64,000 nucleotides of DNA from Neorhizobium tomejilense (GTDB lineage: Bacteria; Pseudomonadota; Alphaproteobacteria; Rhizobiales; Rhizobiaceae): the NCBI GenBank assembly GCA_002968845.1, contig PVBG01000017.1, forward strand, positions 1 to 64,000, in the 5' to 3' direction. Positions within the stretch are counted from its first letter, which is position 1, and every line of letters begins with the position of its first letter. A program made the translations under genes and the position numbers. A model generated the notes under the pieces. That model did not search any database, was not told the origin of the DNA, and was given only the letters and a program-made list of their open reading frames with translations. Of this stretch, positions 36,475 to 44,265 are shown in pieces.

Positions 36475-38211
36475 ATGGCTGAACTTTCCGCCAAAGACAC
36501 CTTCTCACGGAAGCGCCTGAGAGCGGATAGCCTCTGGCTTACCATGCCGGGGCTTGTCTACATGGCTCTGTTGCTGATCCTGCCGGCTGGCGCACTGATT
36601 TGGCAGTCCTTCATCGAGCCGAAGTCCGGTGCTCTCGATCTGACCGTCTATCGGCAGATGTTTTCGGCCGGCGTCTACGTGAAGGTGCTCGCCAACACGT
36701 TCGCCATCTCGGCCCAAGTCACCATCGTCTGCCTTCTGGTCGGTTATCCCATCGCTGTCTGGCTGGCCGGCATGCCGGAACGTCGCCGGCGCATGGCTAT
36801 GTGGCTGGTCCTGCTACCGTTCTGGGTCAGCCCGCTTCTGAAAAACTTCGCCTGGATCGTGCTGCTCGCCCGCAAGGGCATCGTCGCGCAGATGTTGACC
36901 GGCATGGGTTTCGATACCCAACTCGACCTGCTCTACGGCCGCGGCGCGGTTATCTTCGGCATGGCGCATGCCATGCTGCCTCTCGCGATCCTCACAATGC
37001 TGCCGACCATGCTGTCGATCGACGGTCGCCTCATCCCCGCCGCCATGACCATGGGCGCAAGCCGTAGCCAGTCCTTCTGGCGCATCTTCGTGCCGCTTTC
37101 CATGCCGGGCGTTGCCGCTGCCGGCCTGCTCATCTTCGTGATGGGCCTCGGTTTCTTCATCACGCCAGCTCTTCTGGGCTCGCCACGCGAAACGGTGATC
37201 GGCCAGATGATGATTACCCAGGTTCAGCAGCTGTTCAACCTGCGGCTTGGCGGCGCTCTTGCGACCCTCCTTCTCGCCGTGACGCTGATTACCATCGCCG
37301 TTTACGATCGTTTCTTCGGCATGTCGGCCGTCTCGGGCAATAGTGCTGCAGCCAGGCGCGGCGGCGTTATCGGTGCCATCGGCAGCGCATTGATCGAGAT
37401 CGGTGCGTTTGTCAGCGACTTCATTGCCAGCCTGTTCCCAGCGCGTCTTGGACGTCGCGTCTTCACCACGTTTGTTTGGATTGTGATTGCAATCTTGATC
37501 GTGCCGGTTCTGGCATTCCCGCCGATGGCTTTTTCCGGCTCGAGTTTTCTTGAGTTCCCACCGAAAAGCTTTTCGTTGCGCTGGTTCCAGACCTATCTCA
37601 GCTCCGATCAGTGGATGGGTGCAACCGCGCGTTCGGCCGTGGTCGCGATCGTGACAGGTGTTGTCGCCACCATCATCTCGGGCATGGCGGCCTATGGACT
37701 GGCACGCACACAAAGCAAGGCCGGCGGCCTGATCTTCCTGTCGTTCATGCTGCCGATGATCGTGCCCAATATCGTCATCGGCGTATCGTTGTTCTATGTG
37801 CTTGCTAAAATCGGTCTGATCGCGACCAATACCGGCATCATCCTCGGCCACACGCTGTCGGCCATGCCGATCGTCTTCGTCATCCTGCTGACTACGTTCC
37901 GGAGCTTCGACTGGCGTCTTCTGCAGGCGGCCGGAACACTCGGCGCAAACGGCTGGCAGCAGATCCGTCTCGTCCTTCTTCCACTGATCAAGGGCGGTGC
38001 CATCGCGGCCTTCCTGTTCGGCCTGCTGCACTCCTTCGAAGAACTCACCATAGCGCTGTTCGTAGGTGCGGGCGTCAAGCAGACGCTCCCAAAGCAGATG
38101 TGGGACGATATCATTCTCAGCATTTCTCCGACCCTGGCCGCCGCCTCGGTCTTCATCGTGGCGGTGGTGACGGTACTCTTCGTCATCGCCGAAAAGGCAA
38201 GGCCGCGCTGA
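36475..38211 (+). CDS. fused double-domain ABC permease (PotB-PotC-like)
   Basis: 578 residues carrying two permease domains in one chain, about 12 helices in all. The first has its coupling loop near MTMGASRSQSFWRIFVP (about 190) and the second near AGTLGANGWQQIRLVLLP (about 485). The split genes of ordinary polyamine importers are here one gene, as in FbpB-type systems. It lies 120 bases after the receptor gene and one base before the ATPase gene. Confidence 0.92.
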   Translation: MAELSAKDTFSRKRLRADSLWLTMPGLVYMALLLILPAGALIWQSFIEPKSGALDLTVYRQMFSAGVYVKVLANTFAISAQVTIVCLLVGYPIAVWLAGMPERRRRMAMWLVLLPFWVSPLLKNFAWIVLLARKGIVAQMLTGMGFDTQLDLLYGRGAVIFGMAHAMLPLAILTMLPTMLSIDGRLIPAAMTMGASRSQSFWRIFVPLSMPGVAAAGLLIFVMGLGFFITPALLGSPRETVIGQMMITQVQQLFNLRLGGALATLLLAVTLITIAVYDRFFGMSAVSGNSAAARRGGVIGAIGSALIEIGAFVSDFIASLFPARLGRRVFTTFVWIVIAILIVPVLAFPPMAFSGSSFLEFPPKSFSLRWFQTYLSSDQWMGATARSAVVAIVTGVVATIISGMAAYGLARTQSKAGGLIFLSFMLPMIVPNIVIGVSLFYVLAKIGLIATNTGIILGHTLSAMPIVFVILLTTFRSFDWRLLQAAGTLGANGWQQIRLVLLPLIKGGAIAAFLFGLLHSFEELTIALFVGAGVKQTLPKQMWDDIILSISPTLAAASVFIVAVVTVLFVIAEKARPR

Positions 38212-38212
38212 C

Positions 38213-39319
38213 ATGCGAAACGCCTCCGATCCCATCACGACCAAAGGAACCACATTCGACATGTCAGCCGCCTCTGCGAATACGCCGGAAATCAAGCTTC
38301 AGGTGAATGGCCTGGCCAAACTCTACGGCCAGACCACCGCACTCGATCATGTCGATCTCGAAGTCCGCACGGGCGAGCTTCTCACGCTTCTTGGACCCTC
38401 CGGTTCCGGCAAAACGACGCTTCTGCAGCTCATCTGCGGCCTGCAGGAACCGACGTCGGGCACCGTCATCATCGACGGCAAGGATCAGACCCACGCACCG
38501 GTCAACAAGCGCGACATTGGCGTCGTATTCCAGAACTACGCGCTCTTCCCGCATATGACAGTGGCCGAAAATGTCGGCTTCGCACTGAAAATGCGCCGTC
38601 TGCCGAAGGCCGTGATCGACGCCAAGGTGGCTAACGCGCTGGAAACGGTCGGCCTCGCGCATGCAGCATCACGCTCTCCCTCGCAGCTTTCCGGCGGCCA
38701 GCAGCAGCGCGTCGCCTTGGCCCGTTGCCTCGTCTACGATCCGGCGATCATCTTGATGGACGAGCCGCTCGGCGCGCTCGATGCCAAGCTGCGCGAAGCC
38801 ATGCAGATCGAGATCAAGCGCATCCACCGCGAGACTGGGGCGACGATCATCTTTGTCACCCACGACCAGCAGGAAGCGCTGGCACTGTCAGACCGCATCT
38901 GCCTGATGAACGACGGCAAGATCGCCCAGCTCGGCACGCCGCGCCAGATGTATGACGAGCCGCAGAACCTGTTCGTTGCAGATTTCATCGGCATCTCGTC
39001 GATCATCCGTGGCACCGTGAGAGCCGGCGCACTCGAAACTGCCATCGGGACGCTGCCGATCGCCGGCGAGGGTCCAGCCGACGGTACGAAGGGTGCGATC
39101 GTCGTTCGACCGGAAGTCATCACGCTCGGTGAAGGCTTCTGCGAGGGCCGGGTGCGCGAAACCGTCTATGGCGGTTCGGAACTGCGTGTGATCATCGACG
39201 CCGGCAAACAGGAAATCATCGCCCGAGCTCCCGCTCAGGCCGGCGACGTGGCGGTTGGCTCAATGGTGCGCTTCGGCTGGGCGCCGGACACCGCCCGCTT
39301 CCTCGCCGACAAGGGCTGA
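38213..39319 (+). CDS. ABC transporter ATP-binding protein, PotA type
   Basis: 368 residues from ATG 38213. ATG 38261, with AGGA upstream, would give 352. Walker A LGPSGSGKTT, signature LSGGQQQRVALARCL, Walker B IILMDEPLGALDAKLRE and the THDQQEAL switch are intact. A C-terminal TOBE domain (about 280-365) is typical of polyamine/opine importers. It completes the importer with 35284 and 36475 and is followed 18 bases later by the broken nucleoside hydrolase. Confidence 0.92.
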   Translation: MRNASDPITTKGTTFDMSAASANTPEIKLQVNGLAKLYGQTTALDHVDLEVRTGELLTLLGPSGSGKTTLLQLICGLQEPTSGTVIIDGKDQTHAPVNKRDIGVVFQNYALFPHMTVAENVGFALKMRRLPKAVIDAKVANALETVGLAHAASRSPSQLSGGQQQRVALARCLVYDPAIILMDEPLGALDAKLREAMQIEIKRIHRETGATIIFVTHDQQEALALSDRICLMNDGKIAQLGTPRQMYDEPQNLFVADFIGISSIIRGTVRAGALETAIGTLPIAGEGPADGTKGAIVVRPEVITLGEGFCEGRVRETVYGGSELRVIIDAGKQEIIARAPAQAGDVAVGSMVRFGWAPDTARFLADKG

Positions 39320-39337
39320 GCTTCAAGGAACCGAGAC

Positions 39338-39736
39338 ATGAGCGCCTTGCGTTTCCTCTATGACTGCGACCCCGGCGCTGACGATGCGCTGGCGATGCTT
39401 CTGGTGCTCGGCCGACCCGACGCGCTGGACATGATCGCGCTCACCTGCGTTGCCGGCAATGTTGGCCTGGAGCCCGTCGTCAACAATGCAAGGCGAATCC
39501 TCGAACTGTGCGGCCGGCGAGATATTCCGGTTTATTCGGGTGCGGCACGATCCATCATGGCCTCGCGTGGCCGCGCCTCCATCATGCATGGCGCAGATGG
39601 GCTTGCCGGCAGCACGCTGCCTTTCCCGACAATGCCGCTGGCGGATGGGCATGCGGCAAACGAGATTTCCCGCATCGCCCGGGAGGAAGGGGATTGCATA
39701 TCTGCGCCACCGGTCCGCTGACCAATCTGCGGTCAA
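39338..39736 (+). pseudogene. nucleoside hydrolase, frameshifted and truncated
   Basis: It begins with the calcium-binding YDCDPGADDAL motif of ribonucleoside hydrolases and has AAGGAA before ATG 39338. Near 39693 one base seems lost: the frame shifts, and the family's CATGPLTNL continues in another frame, then homology stops at about 39733. Only about 130 of the usual 310 codons remain. The break is next to the repeated tRNA 3' end at 39738, so the loss is explained by the island junction. Confidence 0.85.
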
Positions 39737-39737
39737 G

Positions 39738-39752
39738 GCCCCCGCAACCAAA
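39738..39752 (+). repeat. attR-like direct repeat of tRNA-fMet 3' end
   Basis: GCCCCCGCAACCAAA, identical to 114-128. It lies exactly where the nucleoside hydrolase reading frame loses homology, and 32 bases before a small terminator-like hairpin that may originally have followed the tRNA gene. Confidence 0.7.
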
Positions 39753-39783
39753 CCCATTCTCACCCATGCCTTGCGCCTCCACG

Positions 39784-39804
39784 CACAAGGTTTTTTGTGT
39801 TTTT
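39784..39804 (+). terminator. terminator-like hairpin beyond the att repeat
   Basis: CACAA / TTGTG arms around GGTTTT, followed by five T. The stem is short, so the call is moderate. It may be the old terminator of the tRNA locus before insertion. The rest of 39805-40094 carries no gene; a perfect seven-base stem lies at 39964-39982. Confidence 0.5.
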
Positions 39805-39963
39805 CGCCCTTGTGGCCTTGCCCCGTTAAATTGGGCCATTCTGACTAGTTCCTGTGAGCGTCTCGCTTGCCCCGGCACGGTCCAGGCCTCGGCGTGGATT
39901 TACGTCATTGGGCGTAGTGCATCATCACAAAGAGTTTCTTCCTTCCCGGTGCGATTTGCTGTT

Positions 39964-39982
39964 CGCTTCGAATTCCGAAGCG
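39964..39982. other. perfect stem-loop upstream of the ExoX-like gene
   Basis: CGCTTCG / CGAAGCG with loop AATTC, about 110 bases before the small gene start. Its role is unknown; it could lie in its leader RNA. Confidence 0.35.
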
Positions 39983-40094
39983 GAGCCGCATTCTCGTCTT
40001 TTCATCGAAGGGCGGAAGCGGTGAAGCCTTGAACCGTTAATGGCCTGAATAGCGTGTTGGTACATCAGGAAGACCAGCGAAGCGAGTGGCGCGC

Positions 40095-40316
40095 ATGAGC
40101 TTGCTCTTGAGAAAATCGGTGAAAATGCTGGCGCCAGCAGCGTTGGCGCAGATGACCATTGCTTCGATTATCTTCGGTTTAATTACGTATAAGTACCAAG
40201 GTAACCTTATGGTTTCTTTCGGTTATACATCTACTTGCTTTCTTTTGATGCAAGCCGGCTATTTCGCAGGTGTCTTTTACACGGTCTGGTCCGGGTCTAA
40301 GCGGAAATCATCGTAG
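40095..40316 (+). CDS. small membrane protein, ExoX/PsiA-like EPS repressor
   Basis: 73 residues with two hydrophobic helices (about 12-31 and 39-60) and a basic tail ending SGSKRKSS. Size, topology and the AGYFAGVFYTVW segment resemble the rhizobial exopolysaccharide production repressors ExoX and PsiA, which dampen synthesis post-translationally through the initiating sugar transferase. ATG 40095 is used. GTG 40086 is also possible. It is the first gene on the EPS side of the island junction and is followed by 386 bases without a recognised gene. Confidence 0.6.
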   Translation: MSLLLRKSVKMLAPAALAQMTIASIIFGLITYKYQGNLMVSFGYTSTCFLLMQAGYFAGVFYTVWSGSKRKSS

Positions 40317-40702
40317 TTCGATTCCTTGGGAATGATGGATTTTTATCCTGATCGAAGGGTGGGTAATGACGAACGACATCTGGATATCCATCAGACTGCG
40401 GCTTGAAAGAGAATGGCGGTTGCTTGATCCGGAGCGGATGACCTCGCCGCTGCTGTTGCAAGGAAACCAGGACGATCACGTGCCGGCTTTGCCCAGGCGG
40501 CGGCTGCGCATAGGACGGGTCGATTGAGCCTCGACCGCCGGCCCGGCCCGTTGTTGCCGGACGGCATCGACAGCAGGGAGCAGGGCAGTTTCAGCCGCCG
40601 CGCCAATCGGCACGGTTTTCCGGATGATCCTGTTGACCGCCTGACCTTAGCGTTTCCAGATGCGTTCCAGGAACAGAACCACGCGCTGATACGGAGCCTG
40701 CC
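40317..40702. other. intergenic region, nothing recognised
   Basis: 386 bases between the ExoX-like gene and the next plus-strand gene. Short open frames on both strands lack motifs and ribosome sites. It probably includes the promoter of 40703. Confidence 0.45.
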
Positions 40703-41434
40703 ATGTCTTATCTCAGCAACGCCAAATATTGGCTGTCTGCGCTATCGAATGGGGACGTTCGTGGCATCGCTCAGCAGATCGACAAAGACGGAATTTTTTG
40801 CTCTCCCAACTTCCTGGCAGCCGAAGATCTCAGCCAGATGCAAAATTTTGTCGCCTCCGCGATCACGGGCAAAGGCCGGCAGACGATATCGCTGAAAAGC
40901 GATGAGCTCGCGGGATCAGGCCTCGACGACCTCGGCAATTCCCCGGAATTCAAGGCTCTTTTTTCCCGCCTCTATTCCATCGGTCTAGGCCGGCCTGCGC
41001 CTGATGTTAAATTCCATCAGATTCTTCGCTGCCTTACGGGTAAAAGCGTGACGGAGCACTCTTTGATATTTCACTATGATTCCTACGCCATTACGGCGCT
41101 GCTACCGATCGAAATACCGAAATTCGGTAGGCGGGGCGACTTCCTGATCATCCCCAATACCCGCGCAATCCGATCGAATTACCTCTTTAATCTCGCCGAC
41201 AAAGCGATCCTCGACAATGCGCTCACTCAACGCATCCTGCGCAATCGCGCATCAGGTGGAAAGGCCATGAAGCATGTGTCGTTGGTTCCGGGCAATCTCT
41301 ATCTCTTCTGGGGCTATCGCAGCATTCACACGAACGAGCCTGTCGACGAAGGCGCTGTGCGAGCGACGGCGCTGTTCCATTATGCCGATCCGCACGCCGA
41401 CAGTTACCTGAAGCGGCAGCTCGGGCGCGGTTAA
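40703..41434 (+). CDS. putative 2-oxoglutarate/Fe(II)-type oxygenase in EPS region
   Basis: 243 residues, no signal peptide or membrane span. An HxD pair (H124, D126 in FHYDSYAIT) and a distal H209 (SIHTNEP) with R220 (RATALFHY) are in the order of the double-stranded beta-helix 2-oxoglutarate dioxygenases. PNTR and PGNLYLFWG fit strand turns of that fold. I cannot assign a substrate. In this place it may modify a sugar or acyl precursor. GGAG precedes ATG 40703. It converges on the glycosyltransferase gene 21 bases downstream. Confidence 0.55.
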   Translation: MSYLSNAKYWLSALSNGDVRGIAQQIDKDGIFCSPNFLAAEDLSQMQNFVASAITGKGRQTISLKSDELAGSGLDDLGNSPEFKALFSRLYSIGLGRPAPDVKFHQILRCLTGKSVTEHSLIFHYDSYAITALLPIEIPKFGRRGDFLIIPNTRAIRSNYLFNLADKAILDNALTQRILRNRASGGKAMKHVSLVPGNLYLFWGYRSIHTNEPVDEGAVRATALFHYADPHADSYLKRQLGRG

Positions 41435-41455
41435 TCCGATACCTCTCGTTGCCGG

Positions 41456-42532
41456 CTAGGCCGGGACGACCTCGGCTCCAGGCGACAGGGCGGACTTGTA
41501 GACGCCGAGCGTCTCGCGGGCGACGCGCTCGATCGTCAGATTGTTGATATGCAGCTGGCTCTTCGCCTTCCACATATCCAGCCGAGCGGGATCCGCCAGC
41601 AGGTCGCAGAGAACGGCTGCCAGGGCCTGCGGATTGCGCGGTGGGACAAGGATTCCGGCCTCGCCGAAACCGAGCAGCTGCGGGATGCCATCCACGTCCG
41701 TGCCGATCACCGCACAGGCCGCCTCACGCGCTTCCGGCAGGACGAGCGGAGCAGGGTCGGCATGGGAAGGAAGCACAAAGATGTCGGCGCCCAACATGTA
41801 GGGAAAGGGTTCGTCGATGGGGCCGACAAACGTGATGGCGCTTGCGCAACCCGTTTCGCCGGCCAATTGCCGGTAGGCGGCTTCGAAGGGGCCGCCGCCG
41901 ACGATGTAAAGGTGGCTTCCGGGATATTCCTTGTGCGCCAGGCGGAAGGCTTCCAGCAGATCAGGCAATCCTTTTCTGGGATGCAGCCCTCCGACGAAAA
42001 GGATACTGGGACTGCGAAGGGCCGCAGGCGTCCTGTCACGCCCTTCGAACCGAGCCGATCCGATTGTACCATTGAGGACGACGTGCAGTTTCGATGCCGC
42101 TATGCCGCGCTCCTGCATCGATTTCCCGACGGCTTCGCTAACGGCAATCACGCATGTGCCAAGCCCCATCAGCACGGCGCTTTTTTCGAATGCATTGTGA
42201 ACCGTAGTAATAAGTGGCGTCGATGATAAACGACAGGCGGGGACCGAGAGAACAGCGCTGGTCATCATATGTGCATGGACGATATCCGGCTTCCAGTCGC
42301 GGATGAGGCGTCGCAGCGCCCAAAGTGACTTGAGTACGGTGAGAGGCTTTCTCTGCTGATCGACGAAGACCGTTTCTACCCTGTCGCGGGCAAGCAATCC
42401 GTCGAAATCGCCTCCACCGCTTGCCATGCAGACAGTGTTGCCGAGCTTTGCTTGAGCGCAGGCGAGGTCGACAGCCGCATGCACATTGCCGTTCAATCGC
42501 CTGGTGTGGTTAAGAACATGCATGATCCGCAT
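41456..42532 (-). CDS. glycosyltransferase, GT4 family
   Basis: 358 residues with GT-B architecture. It starts MRIMHVLNHTRRLNGN, has the inter-domain FVGGLHPRKGLPDLLEAF, and carries a LVLPEAREAACAVIGTD nucleotide-sugar site in place of the canonical EGFGLxxxEA. It is cytoplasmic or membrane-associated, adding one sugar to the lipid-linked EPS repeat. The start codon is seven bases after the stop of the UGM-like gene, so both are in one leftward unit. Confidence 0.9.
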   Translation of the reverse strand: MRIMHVLNHTRRLNGNVHAAVDLACAQAKLGNTVCMASGGGDFDGLLARDRVETVFVDQQRKPLTVLKSLWALRRLIRDWKPDIVHAHMMTSAVLSVPACRLSSTPLITTVHNAFEKSAVLMGLGTCVIAVSEAVGKSMQERGIAASKLHVVLNGTIGSARFEGRDRTPAALRSPSILFVGGLHPRKGLPDLLEAFRLAHKEYPGSHLYIVGGGPFEAAYRQLAGETGCASAITFVGPIDEPFPYMLGADIFVLPSHADPAPLVLPEAREAACAVIGTDVDGIPQLLGFGEAGILVPPRNPQALAAVLCDLLADPARLDMWKAKSQLHINNLTIERVARETLGVYKSALSPGAEVVPA

Positions 42533-42539
42533 GGTGGGC

Positions 42540-43958
42540 TCACGGAATTGTGGGAGAGGATATCAGAAGCGGCGAGGGCGCCGGCTCCGTCTGAGGAGAA
42601 GCTTCGATCGCTCCCGGCGGCTGAGAGACCTTCCGCTCGAAACCGAGAGCAGCTTCCGCATCGAGGGTGGAGACACGTGCTGTCGGCTGGTAGTTGAACC
42701 CGCCGTGGCGTCCGTAGGACTGTATTCCAAACGCACGCAGCGCAGCGATGGCCTCTTCCGCCTGGCGGGCGGCGTCCCGGCTGTAGACGGGATAGGCATT
42801 GGTCAGGACCTGGGCGCCTTCGAGTTTCAGATCCCCTCGAAACAGTCCGTTCGCCGAAACATGCGCGCGAAAGTCCAATTCGGCCATCTCAACCGGGCTG
42901 TCCGGTCGGTCGGCAACGACTTCGACGGCGAAATATTCCCGCCCATGAGCCTGGCCGTAGAAGTCGGAATAGACCGTCAAGCGCTTCCATGCGCCATCAT
43001 GCGAGAAATTGTAGACGATAGGCTGCTGAAAACCACGCTCTCCGCTAAAGCTGAAATAGAGGCTGATCAGGGTGGTGGTATTGAGAACGTGCTGCCGCTC
43101 GATGGCGCACAGGGCCTGCACCCGCTCGATCGGGATCGTCGAAAACAGCCGACCTGCGGTAATCACGCGGTCCTCCAGCCTCAATTGAAAGCCGTTCTCC
43201 AACCGATCGATAGCGACCGGTTTGACGCCCAGCGCGAATTGCACGCCTCGTTTCTCCAGGTTTTGTTGAGCGAGCCGGTAAAGCGGCGCAAATCCGGATT
43301 TGGGGCGGGCAAGCTGCTTGTTGGTCGGGCCCTGGCGCCTGCGACGAAAAAGGCGACGAGCGAGGTTGCCCAGCGAGGCATGTTCGCTGATCCACAGCAT
43401 CCTTTTTTTCGCCAGATCGATGTCGATCTGATCAAGCGCGATCCCGTAGAACCTTCGCATATAGGATTCCAGGCCGGACCGCCGGAGAAGCTCGGCGCCG
43501 ATCCAGTAGCGTGAAAAGTCTCTTGCGTTGCGCATTTTGCGCTGGAACAGGCGTGCATAGAATACCGACCCGAAGATGCGCATCATCCCTTTGGCGCCGG
43601 CGCGAAAAATATCGTCCCGCAGCGAAATCGGATAGTCCGTGACCATTTTCTGGGGGTTCAACCGACCCCAGCGAGGCTCAATCGGCACATAGAGAGAGAG
43701 GAGTTCGGGAAAATGCGTCAGCAACGGGGAATCGTCCTGGAAAATCAGGCTTCCTATGTCGAACGTGTATCCATTCGTCGACCAGTCCATGTGGTTCCCG
43801 CCGAGGTGGCCGTATTCATCGACAATCAGGATTTGCTGACATCCTTGGTTGGCCAGCACGGCAGCCGAAACGAGACCGCTAACCCCCGCTCCCAAAACAA
43901 TGGCATCATACTCAAGGTTCGCTGCTTCTTGCGGGGTAGTCAGATTCGTCTCCTGCAT
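42540..43958 (-). CDS. FAD-dependent, UDP-galactopyranose mutase-like oxidoreductase
   Basis: 472 residues. The N-terminal AIVLGAGVSGLVSAAVLA dinucleotide fold and EYGHLGGNHMDW are shared by UDP-galactopyranose mutases and amine-oxidase-like flavoproteins. It is longer than ordinary Glf (about 380). ATG 43958 has GGAG six bases before. The ATG at 43970 lacks a site. Possible roles are supplying a furanose donor or oxidising a sugar nucleotide for the EPS repeat unit. It is divergent from 44266. Confidence 0.75.
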   Translation of the reverse strand: MQETNLTTPQEAANLEYDAIVLGAGVSGLVSAAVLANQGCQQILIVDEYGHLGGNHMDWSTNGYTFDIGSLIFQDDSPLLTHFPELLSLYVPIEPRWGRLNPQKMVTDYPISLRDDIFRAGAKGMMRIFGSVFYARLFQRKMRNARDFSRYWIGAELLRRSGLESYMRRFYGIALDQIDIDLAKKRMLWISEHASLGNLARRLFRRRRQGPTNKQLARPKSGFAPLYRLAQQNLEKRGVQFALGVKPVAIDRLENGFQLRLEDRVITAGRLFSTIPIERVQALCAIERQHVLNTTTLISLYFSFSGERGFQQPIVYNFSHDGAWKRLTVYSDFYGQAHGREYFAVEVVADRPDSPVEMAELDFRAHVSANGLFRGDLKLEGAQVLTNAYPVYSRDAARQAEEAIAALRAFGIQSYGRHGGFNYQPTARVSTLDAEAALGFERKVSQPPGAIEASPQTEPAPSPLLISSPTIP

Positions 43959-44265
43959 GCATATCTCCATCGTTTGATCTAGTACTTCGGAGTTATTAAG
44001 GCACGAGAAATTCAATATATATGTGCGAGTTCCCATTATTGCTCAAACAAATACCTGAGTGTCCATTTTTTTGGCAGATATATTATATTGGCATATAGTA
44101 ATTTAACTTGAAGGCATTTGTCTACGTCTGTTATACTCCGCCATCGGCACGGATGCCTCCGTCTTCTGCGGATGCGTTCGGGGGAAACTTCTGTCAGGGA
44201 TTTTGGATTGGTGCTGACCCGTGAAGGCGCGCCGGTTCCGGTAAAACTTGCGAGGGGAATGCTAG
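43959..44265. promoter_or_regulatory. AT-rich divergent EPS promoter region
   Basis: 307 bases, much richer in A+T than its neighbours (notably 44010-44115), between leftward and rightward EPS units. It contains ATATATGTGCGAGTT at 44017-44031, which recurs at 53709-53723. No coding frame is credible here. Confidence 0.55.
44017..44031 (+). promoter_or_regulatory. shared EPS promoter motif, copy 1
   Basis: ATATATGTGCGAGTT, about 60 bases upstream of the UGM-like gene. The exact 15-base match at 53709-53723 lies in the other divergent EPS promoter region. Confidence 0.5.

Larger units (their letters stand above)
127..39752. mobile_element. putative tRNA-fMet genomic island (integrase not seen)
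   Basis: This is the segment between the two copies of the tRNA 3' end, about 39.6 kb. It holds only accessory catabolic and transport genes, several pseudogene fragments (9078-9440, 25245-25385, 39338-39736) and no recognisable housekeeping gene. Its right edge coincides with the truncation of a nucleoside hydrolase gene. I found no integrase, excisionase or transfer gene inside, so it may be a decayed island or the mobility genes may have been lost. The island status is inference from the repeat and the junction. Confidence 0.55.

Noticed and set aside
36814..38295. A 493-codon open frame on the minus strand
   Set aside because: It lies antisense to the permease gene with strong membrane motifs; its translation is rich in H, R, D and E and lacks domain motifs, as expected of a GC-rich shadow.
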